Positions 23,779-36,101 are shown, counted from the stretch's first letter. The stretch is DNA of 64,000 nucleotides from Gremmenia infestans (GCA_032629725.1 JAFEVB010000036.1:124001-188000); one strand, 5' to 3'. Numbers and translations are program-made. The notes: a model not told the origin generated them from the sequence alone.

Positions 23779-25452
23779 ATGGCGCCCGTCCCCGTTGCCC
23801 CTCCAAATCCGTATCTGGACGCGCCTTTCACATCCACCCTCCTCCTCACCCTCCGCACCTCGAAAATGAAACCCATGGGCAACCTAAGGCTCACGACCGG
23901 AATATACAAACAGCCTCGCGACACCCCCGTATTCTGCAGTTTTACCGGTCTGGAGAGCGACGAGCATGACCTTACCTTCCATGGGGGTTTCGACAAAGCC
24001 GTGCATCAATATTTTCCGGGTCATTATCCTGTCTGGTCGGCAGAGTACCCGAAAAGCAATAATTTTGAGATTGGAGCGTTTGGCGAGAATCTCGTCAGCT
24101 TGTGCATGAACGAGAGGAATGTCTGTATCGGGGATACAATTAGCATTGGAGGCGAGAAGGGCGCGATGCTGCAGGTCAGCCTACCCCGTCAGCCATGCTT
24201 CAAGCTCAACCACCGCTTCAATCTCAAGAACTTCGCTCCTCAAACTTGGAAGAAATCCCGCACGGGCTGGTACTACCGAGTCCTGCGCGAAGGATATATT
24301 TCTGCCGGCGACGAAATCGTGCTTGTGGAGCGCAAACATCCGGAATGGACTATTGAGAGGGTGCAGGAGTATCTACATCGCAATAAGAGGGATCTGCCTA
24401 TGCTTGTCGAACTCTCACAAATCGAAGAATTCGGTACAGAGTGTAAAAAGGCTTTTACTCGTCTAATTGCTGCGGCCAAGGAAGAAGAGAAGAAGAAGGA
24501 ACCGGAAATATGGACGGATTTTGTGCTGCAGGAAAAAACAAGACAGACGCCACGCATTACATCATTTGTTTTTCAAGCCGTAGGCAAAGATGGCGAAGGC
24601 GAGAAACTGGATCCCGGGTGTTTCGTGCGCTTGAAATTGCCCAATGGACTAATCCGCGCGTACTCCATCGTCTCAGGCGGTTCCCATCGCTTCCAACTCG
24701 GCATTGCACACGAGGAGCTGAGTCGAGGGGGCTCGAGATACCTTCACGAGGAGCTCAATACCGGGCGTACAGTACAAGTGGGTAAGATTACCGAAGGTGT
24801 ACCGATCAAGGGCCAGTCATCAAATCATATCTTCATCGCGGCTGGAATTGGCATTACTGCGTTTTTGGGGCACGCCGATATATACGACCAGATAAATTTC
24901 AACTATACGCTGCACTACGCTGTGCGTTCTGCAGATGAAACGCCGTTCAAAGCTCAGCTTGAGAAAATGGGGACTAAAGCTGTGGTGTATGATAAGACGA
25001 AAGGGGACCGGCTTGATGTGAAGAAAATCTTGCGGGACAGGTTGTGGAACTCTTTCATGTATGTTTGTGGGCCGCAGCGGCTGATTGATGATGTTGTTTG
25101 TACGGCGCAGGAGTTGGGGATCGGTGCGGATGAGATTCATTATGAGGCCTTTCAACCGAATGCTGGAGGAGATCCGTTTTCGGTCGAGGTAAACATGCCG
25201 GTGGTGGAGGGGAAGGGGAAGAAGGGGAGACTGGACGTCGCGGAGGGGGAGACGTTGTTGGGGGTGTTGAGGAGGGAGGGTTGGGATGTGGATAGTAGTT
25301 GTGAGACGGGGAATTGTGGAACTTGTCAGGTTAAGGTGTGTGAGGGGAAGGTGGAGCATAGGGGAAGTGCTTTGAGCGAGGAGGATAAGGAAGCGGGTGC
25401 CATGTTGAGCTGTGTGTCTCGGGGATTGGGGCATCTGGTAGTCGAGTGGTAG
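23779..25452 (+). CDS. MOSC / ferredoxin-reductase / [2Fe-2S] fusion oxidoreductase
   Basis: Intronless, 557 residues. Three modules are visible. The N-terminal MOSC domain (about 20-185) has HGGFDKAVHQYFPGHYP, FGENL and the conserved PRQPCFKLN cysteine. A ferredoxin-NADP reductase-like FAD/NAD module follows (about 240-450), with RAYSIVSG for flavin and FIAAGIGITAF plus YVCGPQ for nucleotide. The C-terminal plant-type [2Fe-2S] domain has ligands Cys508, 513, 516 and 545. The layout resembles YiiM/VanB-type proteins and implies electron transfer from NAD(P)H via flavin and iron-sulfur cluster to a MOSC-bound sulfur or molybdenum substrate; the physiological substrate is unknown. The start is the ATG at 23779 in ACCATGG context. 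No targeting signal is evident. Confidence 0.9.
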   Translation: MAPVPVAPPNPYLDAPFTSTLLLTLRTSKMKPMGNLRLTTGIYKQPRDTPVFCSFTGLESDEHDLTFHGGFDKAVHQYFPGHYPVWSAEYPKSNNFEIGAFGENLVSLCMNERNVCIGDTISIGGEKGAMLQVSLPRQPCFKLNHRFNLKNFAPQTWKKSRTGWYYRVLREGYISAGDEIVLVERKHPEWTIERVQEYLHRNKRDLPMLVELSQIEEFGTECKKAFTRLIAAAKEEEKKKEPEIWTDFVLQEKTRQTPRITSFVFQAVGKDGEGEKLDPGCFVRLKLPNGLIRAYSIVSGGSHRFQLGIAHEELSRGGSRYLHEELNTGRTVQVGKITEGVPIKGQSSNHIFIAAGIGITAFLGHADIYDQINFNYTLHYAVRSADETPFKAQLEKMGTKAVVYDKTKGDRLDVKKILRDRLWNSFMYVCGPQRLIDDVVCTAQELGIGADEIHYEAFQPNAGGDPFSVEVNMPVVEGKGKKGRLDVAEGETLLGVLRREGWDVDSSCETGNCGTCQVKVCEGKVEHRGSALSEEDKEAGAMLSCVSRGLGHLVVEW

Positions 25453-25970
25453 ATGATGAGATGACTACCTATTTTCTTTGGCAGCTGATTTGCGGGACTT
25501 CTTTCTTCGGTCTTGGTTTGTGAAATCGTTGTCTCTACATTTTGCTGTCAATAGATACCTAGGTAGTTCTCTAGACGCTTTCACGGGAACTCTTCAAAAT
25601 AGCTCTGTTACCAATATCTGCCATTTCTTTTTGCAACACTTATTTTCAAGGTTTCAACCCGGGTGACGAGAGGTTGATGCATGTTCAGCTACACATCATT
25701 ACCACACGGCCTAATGGGATTTTCTAACCATAGACCCAAGTCACCTTAACTTACCCCTTTTAGCTATTCAATCAAGCAATGGTTTAGACCCACCCCCAAA
25801 ATGCAGAAGATCAGTTGCTTCGTGCCATTAACTAAAAAGATTCACCGACCTCACGGTAAAAGTATCAGATACCCACCCACCCACTCTCCTTCTGATTTTC
25901 AGCACGGCATCAATCCCCCCCAAACCCAACCACCCAGTCTCATTTTCTCCTTCTGCGGAATAGTACAATT
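25453..25970. other. Spacer, includes palindrome TACCTAGGTA
   Basis: 518 bp, no gene; palindrome TACCTAGGTA at 25556-25565. Confidence 0.4.
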
Positions 25971-26852
25971 ATGTCTAAAGAAGAAGAACTGAAAGAGCTC
26001 GCCCACCCCGAATACTGGAACCAACGCTACGCGGCCGAACAAGAATTGAAGGAGCGGGCACGCTCGGCTCATATGAATGGTTCCGGAATTACGAAACCCT
26101 GCATTCGTTATGAGCAGGTAGGCATCTTCCGGTACCGTCTGAGAATCCTCATATACTGCATTTAGACTGCGGTAACAGCGTTCGTATCCCATATTTTACT
26201 ATTTACTACACTACACTTTCTTCCTAATCCCAATCCCAACCTCAAGTTAAACTAAAACTATTTCTTAAAATCTCACGTCCTCCTGACTAAAAACTCACAG
26301 ACTTTGCACAGCAGGCTTTCATGAACTTGGCTATGAGACATAGACTAGTATAGTATAGAGTTCTCTCGGGTGGTGATCCATGCTATGAGCGCGAAAATGC
26401 AGGCTTGATACTACGTGGTCGGTCATGGATGTATGCGCGTTCCAATTCCCAGGTTCCTTGATCAGTATTGCGGTTGATAAGGGGACGTTGGACGCTATGA
26501 TCCTTGGCTCGTTATGGCATCCTTGGAGGACGTCAGGGAGAATGTGAGGAAATATGCTGATGAGGTAAGTCATGTTATACCTAAATTGCTTGCTTGCTCC
26601 AACAGACTATAGCTACAGTTAAAGCATCCAAGCTGACCAATGATTGTGAGATGGAATAGGTTTCGTGGGTTTTGAAACAGGGTGGGAAATGGCCGTATAT
26701 CACACATATACGGACAGCCGCATTTCATAAAGCCTTTATTGATTAGGTTGGAGGGGTAGGAGGTAGATGTAGAGACGTTAGTTGATCCGGATACGCCTGG
26801 GGGATTTGAGTATTTTGCATTTGTGATGAAGAGACGTAAGCTGAACTTGTGA
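25971..26852 (+). pseudogene. Decayed class I SAM methyltransferase (EEF1AKMT4/METTL13-like)
   Basis: Pieces of one methyltransferase lie in order but in changing frames. Exon 1 begins with ATG and HPEYWNQRY, then the frame must shift before YEWFRNYETL (26072 on). After an AT-rich gap come MDVCAFQFPGSL and IAVDKGTLDAMILGSLW (26426-26511), a 1-nt loss, then EDVRENVRKYADE with a normal GTAAGT donor, an intron to an AG at about 26660, GGKW, a further frameshift, QPHFIKPLL, an in-frame TAG where the family has Trp (EG*EV), and GGFEYFAFVMK. At least three frameshifts and one nonsense codon are present, and the SAM-binding middle is not recognisable. The order and intron position show it was once a working gene. 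Family naming is from the DKGTLDAM and GGFEYF blocks. Confidence 0.85.
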
Positions 26853-28907
26853 AAATTAAGTTAAGCCAGTTCAAAGCAGAACCGAAGTGTGTTTTCTGTA
26901 GGGATAACGATAGAACTTGCAGCAGAACCCGATCATGTATAACATGTACCGAACGGAACGGGAAATGTAGATATGTGGACAAAACGGCTTGGTGCAAAGA
27001 ACATACAACAACGGCATACTCCGTATGAAGACTCTTTTGCGGTGCTGACTACCTACCTTTCACTTACTGAAGTTGATTCACCTCGCGCGAATACTTATTA
27101 TCTAGGTTTCGTTCTTATAGGCAGTAGCGAAATCTGAACATATATCCAATTTTGTTAGCTTTTATTGTGGTGTATCTTTCTCATGGCTTCCATGTCTCGA
27201 AGCTAACTGTAATGATGTGAAACTATGCATTGAGGCATCTAGAAAAGGTATGTATAATAAGTGCACTAGCCATCAAATCTGGAGTATTGCAATAAGAAAA
27301 AAAAAGCAATTTCGACTAGAACTTTCGGGAAATACCTATATTAACCTGGGTAATTTGAGCAATTCACATGCGTTGCAAACCCATGCGCGACTTCTTCACC
27401 CTACTGAAGTAAGACACTTAGACTAGCTAGCTCAACGAACAGTCTGGATGAGGATAGGCAGAAGTTGTGGGTTGAGACTACTGAACTGGCTAATGTTGCC
27501 GGGGGGGGGGTTTGGGGGTGACGACGTTTGAGTGATTCAAGGATCATAAGGTGGTTTGAGTTTCTTGTTTTGCACGGAACGTCGGGTCTGCCTGTACTTA
27601 TTGTTAGATTGTATTTATCTCTTTGTACTGGGTCATTAGGTCAATTATTGCAAAAGCGGGTATAGTGTAAATATCTTTATATTAAGGATAGTGTATCAAG
27701 AAACCTGGGGGGTTTTTAGGGGTTTTTTGTTTTCAAGATAGGAAATTGCTTGACTCAATGTTGTGTAGAAAGACTTATGCTTCTGGCTAGCAGAAGTTAG
27801 AATTCACCCCAACTTGCAGGCTTATTATTGTCCAAGCTCAAGGTTCAACGGGTTATCAGCAAGCTTGTGACATAGTGTAGAAAAATAATAGCTACTGGTT
27901 TTCTACCCCTTTCATTGATCTAAGTGGACAGTCATAACAATCCATTATCCACATACTGAAGAAACTACTTTGCTATGTATTTGTTATGAGCCTCGACTAC
28001 TGAGATGCTATCATGATTGTGTATCGAGCCTCCCGCCATCCTCAAGGGAACAGTAGTGCCACCTAATCATTGCATGAAACACGTAGACACGAAATACGCA
28101 ACAAAACCAAGAAGGACATAGTAATGAAGGACACAGCAAGCTGGTCTCTTCATATCTTCCTTGTTGGATACACAATATCACATGCAGAGCCTCACGTTTT
28201 GAATACCGGCAACTTGGCCTTGGGCCCTCAAATGCAAGCTAATGCAAGGTACAGGGAGAGCAGATCACTTGACTTCGTACTCGTTTCTTGATCTGAAGAT
28301 AAGTAGACTTTATAAAATTGCTTATCAGCGGGCTGTGAATGATCTCTACATAAAGATTCTCTTTGAAAATACACTAGTTGTATGTGACCAAAAGATAAAT
28401 CGTACCTCGGCTCCGGTAATAAATAATGGTGGGGCTGCCAAAAACACGGATACAGCATTGCCGACGCTGGTATTAATACAAGGTCGATACCATTGCCAAA
28501 ATCTTGCGTCTCTTGCTAAAGTACGGTACTACCGGACACTCAAACTTGCCAGATCAGAGGCGTTTCATACTTTGTTTGGTCTCGCCACTTGTCCAACGAC
28601 ATCATCACCCGAGCTTAAATTCTAACTAGCTAGTAGCTCAATCCACTTTCGGCGAAAGCCTTTGGTTGGTAAGTTGATTGCGAGATTGCCTACATAAAAC
28701 TTCCAGAAGCCGAGAAAAAAGAGTACTTTCCACGGCAGATATCGGACTTTAGATATACGTCAAAGCTTCTATGTGGGCTAACTACAAATGGAGGTTTTAG
28801 GGTGAGCTGTCTAACAGCAGATTCGACGGGCGAAGGCACACCAAGTAAATGGCGCCGGGGATTGCGTAGGAGTTAGCGGAGGTAGAAAAATTTGAAAGAT
28901 AGCTATC
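26853..28907. other. AT-rich gene-free stretch
   Basis: 2.06 kb. Holds a TACTCCGTA word (27017-27025) and a G10 run at 27501-27510. A 127-codon open frame at 28242-28625 has no recognisable similarity and overlaps another on the opposite strand, so it is not called. Confidence 0.45.
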
Positions 28908-29018
28908 ATGTCGAAATCTATAAAAGAACTTAATCCAGTAGCATCTGGCCGCATACAAGCTCTCACAAATCATCTGAAAGAATCTTTGAACCCCGCAGAC
29001 GATATACAAAAAGCAAAA

Positions 29019-30215
29019 ATGAGCGCGCCATACAAGTTCCAAGGATGGATGGGTCTGGACAAGGACTCCGTCAAAGGGAAGATGGTCTGGCAGGAATATG
29101 AGCCAAAGACCTGGACGGAGGATGATGTTGATATTAAGATCACCCATTGCGGGATCTGTGGAAGTGATATACATTCGCTGAGATCAGGATGGGTAATAAT
29201 CCTTACTATTGTGCTCAAATAAATCAGCTGACAACTAGATCAGGGTAAAACGCTTTATCCTTGCTGCGTTGGACACGAAATCGCCGGAACCGCCGTTAAG
29301 GTTGGAAAGAACGTGAAGCATATCAAGCTTGGCGACCGCATCGGTGTTGGCGCTCAATCGGGGTCCTGTTTAGACTGCGAACAGTGCCTCGAAAACGAGG
29401 AGCACTACTGCGTCAAAGGACTGGTTGGAACCTATAACAGCAAATATGAAGATGGATCGAAATCATACGGTGGGTACGCAGACTATTGCCGCGCGCCAGC
29501 GCACTTCGCTGTCAAGATACCAGATGGTCTCACCAATGCTGAAGCTGCTCCTATGTTCTGCGGTGGTGTCACAGTGTGGACACCCCTCAAGAAAAATGGC
29601 GCTGGCCCAGGTAAGAGGGTTGGCATTATCGGTCTCGGAGGTCTGGGTCACTTTGGTGTGCTCTGGGCCAAGGCGTTGGGCTGTGATGAAGTTGTGGTCA
29701 TCTCTCGCACCGATGCGAAGAAGGCCGACGCCATGAAGATGGGGGCAACGGGGTACATCGCCACCCAAAGCGAAGACTGGGCCAAGAAGAACTCTCGTAC
29801 TCTCGACTTGATCATCTCCACCGTTTCAAGCCCCAACATGCCCATTGCTGACTATTTCAAGCTCTTAAGGGTACATGGGCAATTCATTCAGGTCAGTCTA
29901 CCTTAGAGACAGATGGTGTTGATTGAAACTGACAAGTTTAAACAGGTCGGCGCACCAGAGGATGTGCTTCCGCCGATAAACATACTTGCGCTGATTAATA
30001 AGGGATGCAAATTAGAAGGATCACTCATTGGCTCTCCTGCGGATATCTCTGAGATGTTGCAGTTTGCTGCGGACAAGAATATCCACCCGTATATTCAAGA
30101 GAGGCCCATGTCGGATGCTAACCAAGCCATTGTCGACATGGAAGAGGGAGACGCAAGATACCGATATGTGCTGGTTAATGAGAAGCACGTGAAAGAGTTG
30201 AAGGCATCGCTTTGA
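29019..30215 (+). CDS. Zinc-dependent alcohol dehydrogenase (Adh6/7, cinnamyl-type)
   Basis: Medium-chain NADP-type alcohol dehydrogenase that reduces aldehydes; the exact substrate is unknown. Three exons, 29019-29192, 29244-29891 and 29946-30215, give 363 residues. The catalytic zinc site is seen in HCGICGSDIHS and GHEIAG. The structural zinc lobe is CLDCEQCLENEEHYC. The Rossmann motif is GLGGLGHFG, with VVISRTDAKKADAMKMGA after it; a Ser/Arg at the end of strand beta-2 favours NADP over NAD. The start chosen (MSAPYKFQGWMGLD) matches the family. The frame remains open to an upstream ATG at 28908, giving a 37-residue extension with no targeting character. Neighbours are a dead methyltransferase and RPB2, so no pathway is suggested. 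Confidence 0.92.
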
Positions 30216-31007
30216 TGTAAAGAAAGTTGAAATGTACGAGTAGATAAAGCGTTAAAATGGATATGATATATGTATAATCCAAAAGTGGTGTGAGAAGTGT
30301 CCAAAGCGGTACTTTATTAGTGACGGCTAACCAACAAGTACAACGCCAATCGACGGCGTAATTGTAGGGGGAGCGCATAATTCGAATTGTCTTGCGGATA
30401 AATGGACGTCAACCTCATACGACATTCAAGACGATAGCTGTCCTGGCTGAGTGGCCAACAAAGTGTTCACTCGCGCTTGCCCAAGGGGAAGTCAAACCGC
30501 GGTCTTCAAATGATGTGGTATGGCATGGCATGGCGCTGCATATCATTTGAGGATACACATTAGTAGCATTCTTTTGTGCATTCTTTCCTGAAAGAATTAT
30601 TAATGGAAAACATTTAAATAGGAACATTCAATTTGAATCACCACTTCCATTGACTGCTTACAAGTGCAGAGTCGGGCTAGCCATGTTGGTATTAGTTCCT
30701 TTTGCACCGTTGCGCGCGGGATCTAAAAGAATCGCGGAAACCAAATATCCCTTTCCCAGCTCTGCTTCGGCATCAATATTAACTACCTTGACATATATCG
30801 ACTGCTGCCTCGAAATATCTCCCGCGACTCTCGTCGACCTTGATGACCTTGTTCTCGCTTTCTTGAAGCCTCTCAGCTTCTGGGCGACGTGCGCCGCAAA
30901 AGCACAAGAAGGCAACCAACCTGTCAAGCTTCGCGCCACGAACATTCAGCATTCTCCCTCACTTTTCTCCATCATCGACAGACCCCTCACCTCTATAACT
31001 CGACAAG
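30216..31007. other. Spacer upstream of RPB2
   Basis: 792 bp; the second half should be the RPB2 promoter and leader. A tRNA A-box-like word TGGCTGAGTGG lies at 30444-30454 but no B box follows. Confidence 0.4.
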
Positions 31008-34000
31008 ATGGCGGAATATGAAGAAGGCTACGAGTATGATGATTACGGAGAGGAGGATGCGGGTATCACGGCCGAGGACTGCTGGACGGTCATTTCGTCG
31101 TTCTTTGAGGCGAAAGGTCTAGTCTCCCAGCAGCTGGATTCCTTTGACGAATTCGTTTCCACGACCATGCAGGAGCTTGTAGAGGAGGGTTCGCAGCTTA
31201 CTCTCGACCAAAATAACCCTCAGGCCACTGATGATAACGACATTGCCCTTCGACGATACGAGATTAAGTTTGGGACCATTTTGCTGTCGCGTCCAGCGAT
31301 GACTGAAGGTGATGGATCGACACAGGTCATGCTGCCTCAAGAAGCAAGACTGCGGAACCTGACCTACGCGAGCCCTCTATATATCGAAATGACTAAGAAG
31401 GTCTCTGTAGCTGTTGAACGCTCTGTTCCCCTCAACGAGCTTGACGAAGAGCAGGAGGCTGAGATGGCAAGGACGGGCGAACATCCAACAAGACTTGTCT
31501 GGGAAAACGAGGACGGAGACTCAGAGGAAGGCGAGAAGTCCGAGAAGCCTCCTGACAGAGTATATATCGGGAAGCTGCCAATTATGCTGAAGTCAAAGTA
31601 CTGTATCTTGAGGGACCTCGACGAAGATGACCTCTATGCTTGGAACGAATGTCCATATGATCAGGGTGGCTACTTCATCATAAACGGCAGCGAGAAAGTC
31701 TTGATTGCGCAAGAGCGAAGTGCCGCAAATATCGTCCAGGTCTTCAAGAAAGCACCCCCGAGTCCAACTCCTTTTATTGCTGAGATTCGGAGTGCCCTTG
31801 AGAAAGGTTCTCGCCTCATCTCTTCAATGACTATCAAGCTTTTCGCCAAGGGTGACGGGCAAAGAGGAGGCTTTGGACAAACCATTAAATCCACACTACC
31901 ATATATCAAGACCGATATTCCGATTGCTGTTGTTTTTCGCGCTCTCGGTGTTGTTTCCGATGAGGATATCCTGAACCACATATGCTACGATCGCAACGAC
32001 ACTCAAATGCTGGAAATGCTGAAGCCGTGTATCGAGGAAGCATTTGTCATTCAAGATCGAGAGGTCGCTTTGGATTTCATTGGGAAGCGTGGGACTGGTA
32101 CCACCTTGACTCGAGACAAGCGTGTGAAGCATGCTCGTGATATCATGCAAAAAGAACTGCTTCCTCACATCTCTCAGAAAGAGGGAAGCGAGACTCGAAA
32201 AGCATTCTTCCTTGGCTACATGGTTCACAAGATGTTGCAATGCGCCCTTGGGCGACGAGAGACTGATGATCGAGATCATTTCGGAAAGAAGCGCTTGGAT
32301 CTTGCAGGACCACTGCTGGCCAAACTATTTCGAACCTTGTTCCGTAGATTGACAACAGATGTTTACAAATACCTCGTGAAGTGTGTCTCGGAAAACAAGG
32401 AATTCAACCTCACACTTGGTGTGAAGTCCACGACTCTCTCGAACGGTCTCAAATACTCTCTAGCTACCGGAAACTGGGGTGATCAAAAGAAAGCCGCAAG
32501 CTCGACTGCTGGTGTTTCTCAGGTGCTCAACAGATATACATTTTCATCCACACTTTCGCATTTGCGCCGCACGAACACACCTATTGGCCGGGATGGAAAG
32601 ATTGCTAAACCACGACAACTGCACAATACTCATTGGGGTCTGGTGTGTCCTGCTGAAACACCCGAAGGGCAAGCTTGTGGGCTTGTCAAGAACTTGGCTC
32701 TAATGTGCTATGTCACCGTTGGTACGCCTAGCGACCCAATTATTGAGTTTATGATTCAAAGAAACATGGAAGTTTTGGAGGAGTATGAGCCCTTGCGGTC
32801 TCCAAATGCCACAAAGGTCTTTGTGAACGGTGTCTGGGTTGGTGTGCATTCGGATCCTGCACATCTCGTGAAAACGGTGCAGCATTTGAGACGATCGCAT
32901 TTGATCTCTCACGAAGTTTCTTTGATTCGAGACATTCGAGATCGAGAATTCAAAATCTTCACTGATGCAGGCCGAGTTTGCAGACCACTGTTCGTCATCG
33001 ACAACGATGTGGACAGTGCGAACAAAGGCAATCTGGTTTTGAATAAGGAGCATATCCGAAGGCTCGAAGACGATCAGTCATTGCCTGCGAACATGGATGC
33101 AGATCAGAGGGCCAATGCAGGTTATTACGGCTTCCAGGGCTTAATCAATGACGGTGTTGTCGAGTATGTGGATGCTGAGGAAGAGGAGACTGTTATGATT
33201 GTGATGACCCCCGAAGATTTGGATATTTCTCGGCAATTACAAGCTGGGTACCAAATCAGACCCGATGATAGTGGGGATCTGAACAAACGTGTGAAAGCAC
33301 CAATGAATCCCACTGCTCATATTTGGACTCATTGCGAGATTCATCCCAGTATGATTTTGGGAATTTGCGCAAGCATTATTCCCTTCCCAGATCACAATCA
33401 GGTAAGCTCAAGAAAACTTTTGTATGTTTCTTCGCTAATGGGTATAGTCTCCTCGTAATACCTACCAGTCTGCTATGGGCAAGCAAGCTATGGGAGTGTT
33501 CCTCACCAACTTTGACCAGCGCATGGATACTATGTCAAACATCCTTTACTACCCCCAGAAGCCCCTTGCTACAACTCGCTCTATGGAGTTCCTTAAATTC
33601 AGAGAACTCCCTGCTGGCCAGAATGCCATCGTTGCTATTGCCTGTTATTCGGGATACAACCAAGAAGATTCCGTTATTATGAACCAGAGCAGTATCGATC
33701 GAGGGCTGTTCCGAAGTCTATTTTACCGTGCCTACACCGATCAAGAAAAGCGTATCGGCATGAATGTTGTTGAGCAATTCGAGAAGCCATACAGAGCCGA
33801 TACTCTGAAGTTGAAGCATGGAACTTACGATAAACTTGACGAGGATGGAATCATTGCTCCTGGTGTTCGTGTTTCTGGAGAGGACATCATTATTGGAAAG
33901 ACTGCTCCTATGGCACCGGATGCTGAAGAACTTGGACAACGTACCAAGGCCCACACGAAGCGTGATGCCTCCACGCCTCTTCGAAGTACTGAGAATGGCA

Positions 34001-34890
34001 TTGTTGACCAAGTTCTCATCACAACCAATTCTGAAGGTCTTCGGTTCGTCAAAGTGCGCATGCGCACAACCAAAATCCCCCAAATCGGTGATAAGTTCGC
34101 TTCTCGTCACGGTCAAAAAGGTACCATTGGTATTACCTACAGACAAGAGGACATGCCCTTCACCAGACAGGGCATCGTACCTGATATCATCATCAATCCT
34201 CACGCTATTCCGTCTCGTATGACCATTGCCCATTTGATTGAGTGTCAGTTGAGCAAGGTCTCCACTCTTCGAGGTCTTGAAGGTGACGCCACACCTTTCA
34301 CCGAAGTCACTGTCGACTCAGTCTCGAAGCTCCTTCGCGACCATGGGTACCAGTCCCGTGGGTTCGAGATCATGTATCACGGGCATACCGGTCGCAAAAT
34401 GATGGCCCAAGTCTTCCTTGGACCGACCTATTACCAGCGCCTGCGACACATGGTCGATGACAAAATCCATGCTCGCGCCAGAGGACCAGTGCAGATTTTG
34501 ACCAGACAGCCTGTGGAAGGTCGTGCAAGAGACGGTGGTCTACGTTTCGGAGAGATGGAACGTGATTGTATGATCTCGCACGGAGCTGCGTCTTTCTTGA
34601 AGGAGAGATTGTTCGAGGTTTCGGATGCCTTCAGAGTTCATGTCTGTGAAATCTGTGGGCTGATGACTCCAATCGCGTAAGTTCTTTTCACGGTCAATAT
34701 GAAAAATACTGTATTAACATGACTCAGGAAACTCTCGACGCAAAGTTTCGAGTGCCGACCTTGCAAGAACAAGACCAGAGTCTCGCAAATCCACATTCCA
34801 TATGCCGCGAAACTGCTCTTCCAAGAGTTGGCTTCCATGAACATTGCGGCCAGAATGTTCACCGAGAGATCTGGGATATCGATCCGCTGA
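31008..34890 (+). CDS. RPB2: RNA polymerase II second largest subunit Rpb2
   Basis: Second largest catalytic-core subunit of nuclear RNA polymerase II. Three exons, 31008-33401, 33448-34676 and 34728-34890, give 1261 residues, normal for the family. Landmarks in order: acidic N-terminus with AEDCWTVISSFFEAKGLVSQQ; RGTGTTLTRD; lobe and fork regions with TNTPIGRDGKIAKPRQLHNT and WGLVCPAETPEGQACGLVKN; YNQEDSVIMNQSSIDRG; the hybrid-binding GDKFASRHGQKGTIG; and the C-terminal zinc clamp, CEICG in exon 2 with CRPCK in exon 3. Both introns fall at phase-consistent GT-AG borders. The CDS is far larger than its neighbours and is complete. It converges on PET117. Confidence 0.98.
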
Positions 34891-35411
34891 AACGGGGGTA
34901 AGAATGTAAGAACGAAAAGAAAAAATGAGCATGGGAGGGGGGCATACTATTTCCATAATAGGGCGTTTGGGGAAAAGGAATTCAAGAATGCAGCGAAGAA
35001 ATTGGGTGCATCTGCATACGGGTTTCGCATATGATTCAATTTTTTTTTCATTTGCCAGAACCCTAGGTGTGCACGATACGATATGAAGAGGCATGATATC
35101 TGTTTGTACCATATCTTAGATTTTCTCTCTCTCTTGACGGGTAGGTTGAAGAGGAAACCTAACGAGATAAAAGCCGAACGTAATAATACAGAGATTTGAT
35201 CTGTGACTTGCCCTTCCTACACGCTCCATATGTTATGTCTTGCGCCGTGCAATGCAATGAATGCCCCTTCCCTATATTTGTACAATCAAGTACATCTGAT
35301 GTTACACCCTTCCCTTCCCATCCTTTCCATTTCCTCGCACTTGTATAAACTCTACGAGAGACTTGGTTGGTTTCGTTCGATTTGATGGATGTACAGTACA
35401 CCGCCCATCCG
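34891..35411. other. Convergent 3' region of RPB2 and PET117
   Basis: 521 bp between two stop codons facing each other. A T10 run near 35040. No gene. Confidence 0.4.
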
Positions 35412-35769
35412 TCAAGTACCCCCAACAGTTCCCCCATCACTCACACTCTGCACCTTCTTAAACTCTGCCTCCAACTGCTTCTGCATGTCGAAATCTAGCT
35501 GTCGTTCTTTCTTGATGCGTTGTTGTTCCATGTCTCGGACTACGCCTGCGTGCATTGCCTATGCGAAAATGGATGTGCGGTTAGCTTGGGGTGAGTTTTA
35601 GAAGAAAGCGGGGAGAAGGAGGTGGGTGGGAAGTAAGAAGTGAGGAAGGGGGTGGGAACGGGGTGATATGTACAGCTTTCTCATTGCTCTGGGCATAATG
35701 TACGAAGAAGACGGTACTCATTGCGAAGAGGGATGTTCCGGCTAGTGTTGCTTTTGCTGCGCGTGACAT
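35412..35769 (-). CDS. PET117: Cytochrome c oxidase assembly protein Pet117
   Basis: Small mitochondrial protein required for cytochrome oxidase assembly, working with Pet191/Cox15-related steps. Two exons, 35769-35674 and 35558-35412, joined over a 115-nt intron, give 80 residues. The N-terminus MSRAAKATLAGTSLFAMSTVFFVHYAQ is one hydrophobic segment with basic flank, acting as an import and membrane anchor. The charged helix that follows (AMHAGVVRDMEQQRIKKERQ) is the family signature. The frame is open upstream of the chosen ATG, but MSRAAK is the conserved start. Too short for most gene finders. Divergent from the V-ATPase subunit G gene, 332 bp between starts. Confidence 0.9.
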
Positions 35770-36101
35770 GTTTGCTTTACTCCTTCCTTTCTTCCCGAAT
35801 ATGTGTCTTTGTAATAGTGAGTAAAAGCAAAAGAAAAGTAAAAGTAGAATCAATTCCTCATGGTGAAAGTAAAGTTTTGTGGTGTGGTGTGGTGTTGATG
35901 GCAAGTGCAAGTAAGTCAAGTGGCAGAATCGTCATACCGCCTTCGCTGACAGGGGTTTGAATCTAGAGCTCAAGGGCTAGCGTGTCGTGGAGCTCCTTCA
36001 ACCTCAAAGACCATAACGGACGACGCAAGCTTCGAATCTTCCAGCGACGTGAACAGAGGAATTGCTGAAGCAAGCTGAATTTTTCAATTGGGATCGCAAA
36101 T

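Noticed and set aside
24820..25434. 204-codon minus-strand frame
   Set aside because: Antisense shadow of the MOSC/FNR/[2Fe-2S] gene, which has clear domain motifs.
28242..28625. 127-codon plus-strand frame
   Set aside because: No motif, no homologue recalled, overlapped by a minus-strand frame; AT-rich context.
30444..30454. tRNA A-box-like TGGCTGAGTGG
   Set aside because: No B box (GGTTCGANTCC) and no acceptor stem pairing downstream.
35770..35919. N-terminal extension of Pet117 in the same frame
   Set aside because: Not like the family and would hide the conserved MSRAAK start; likely 5' leader.
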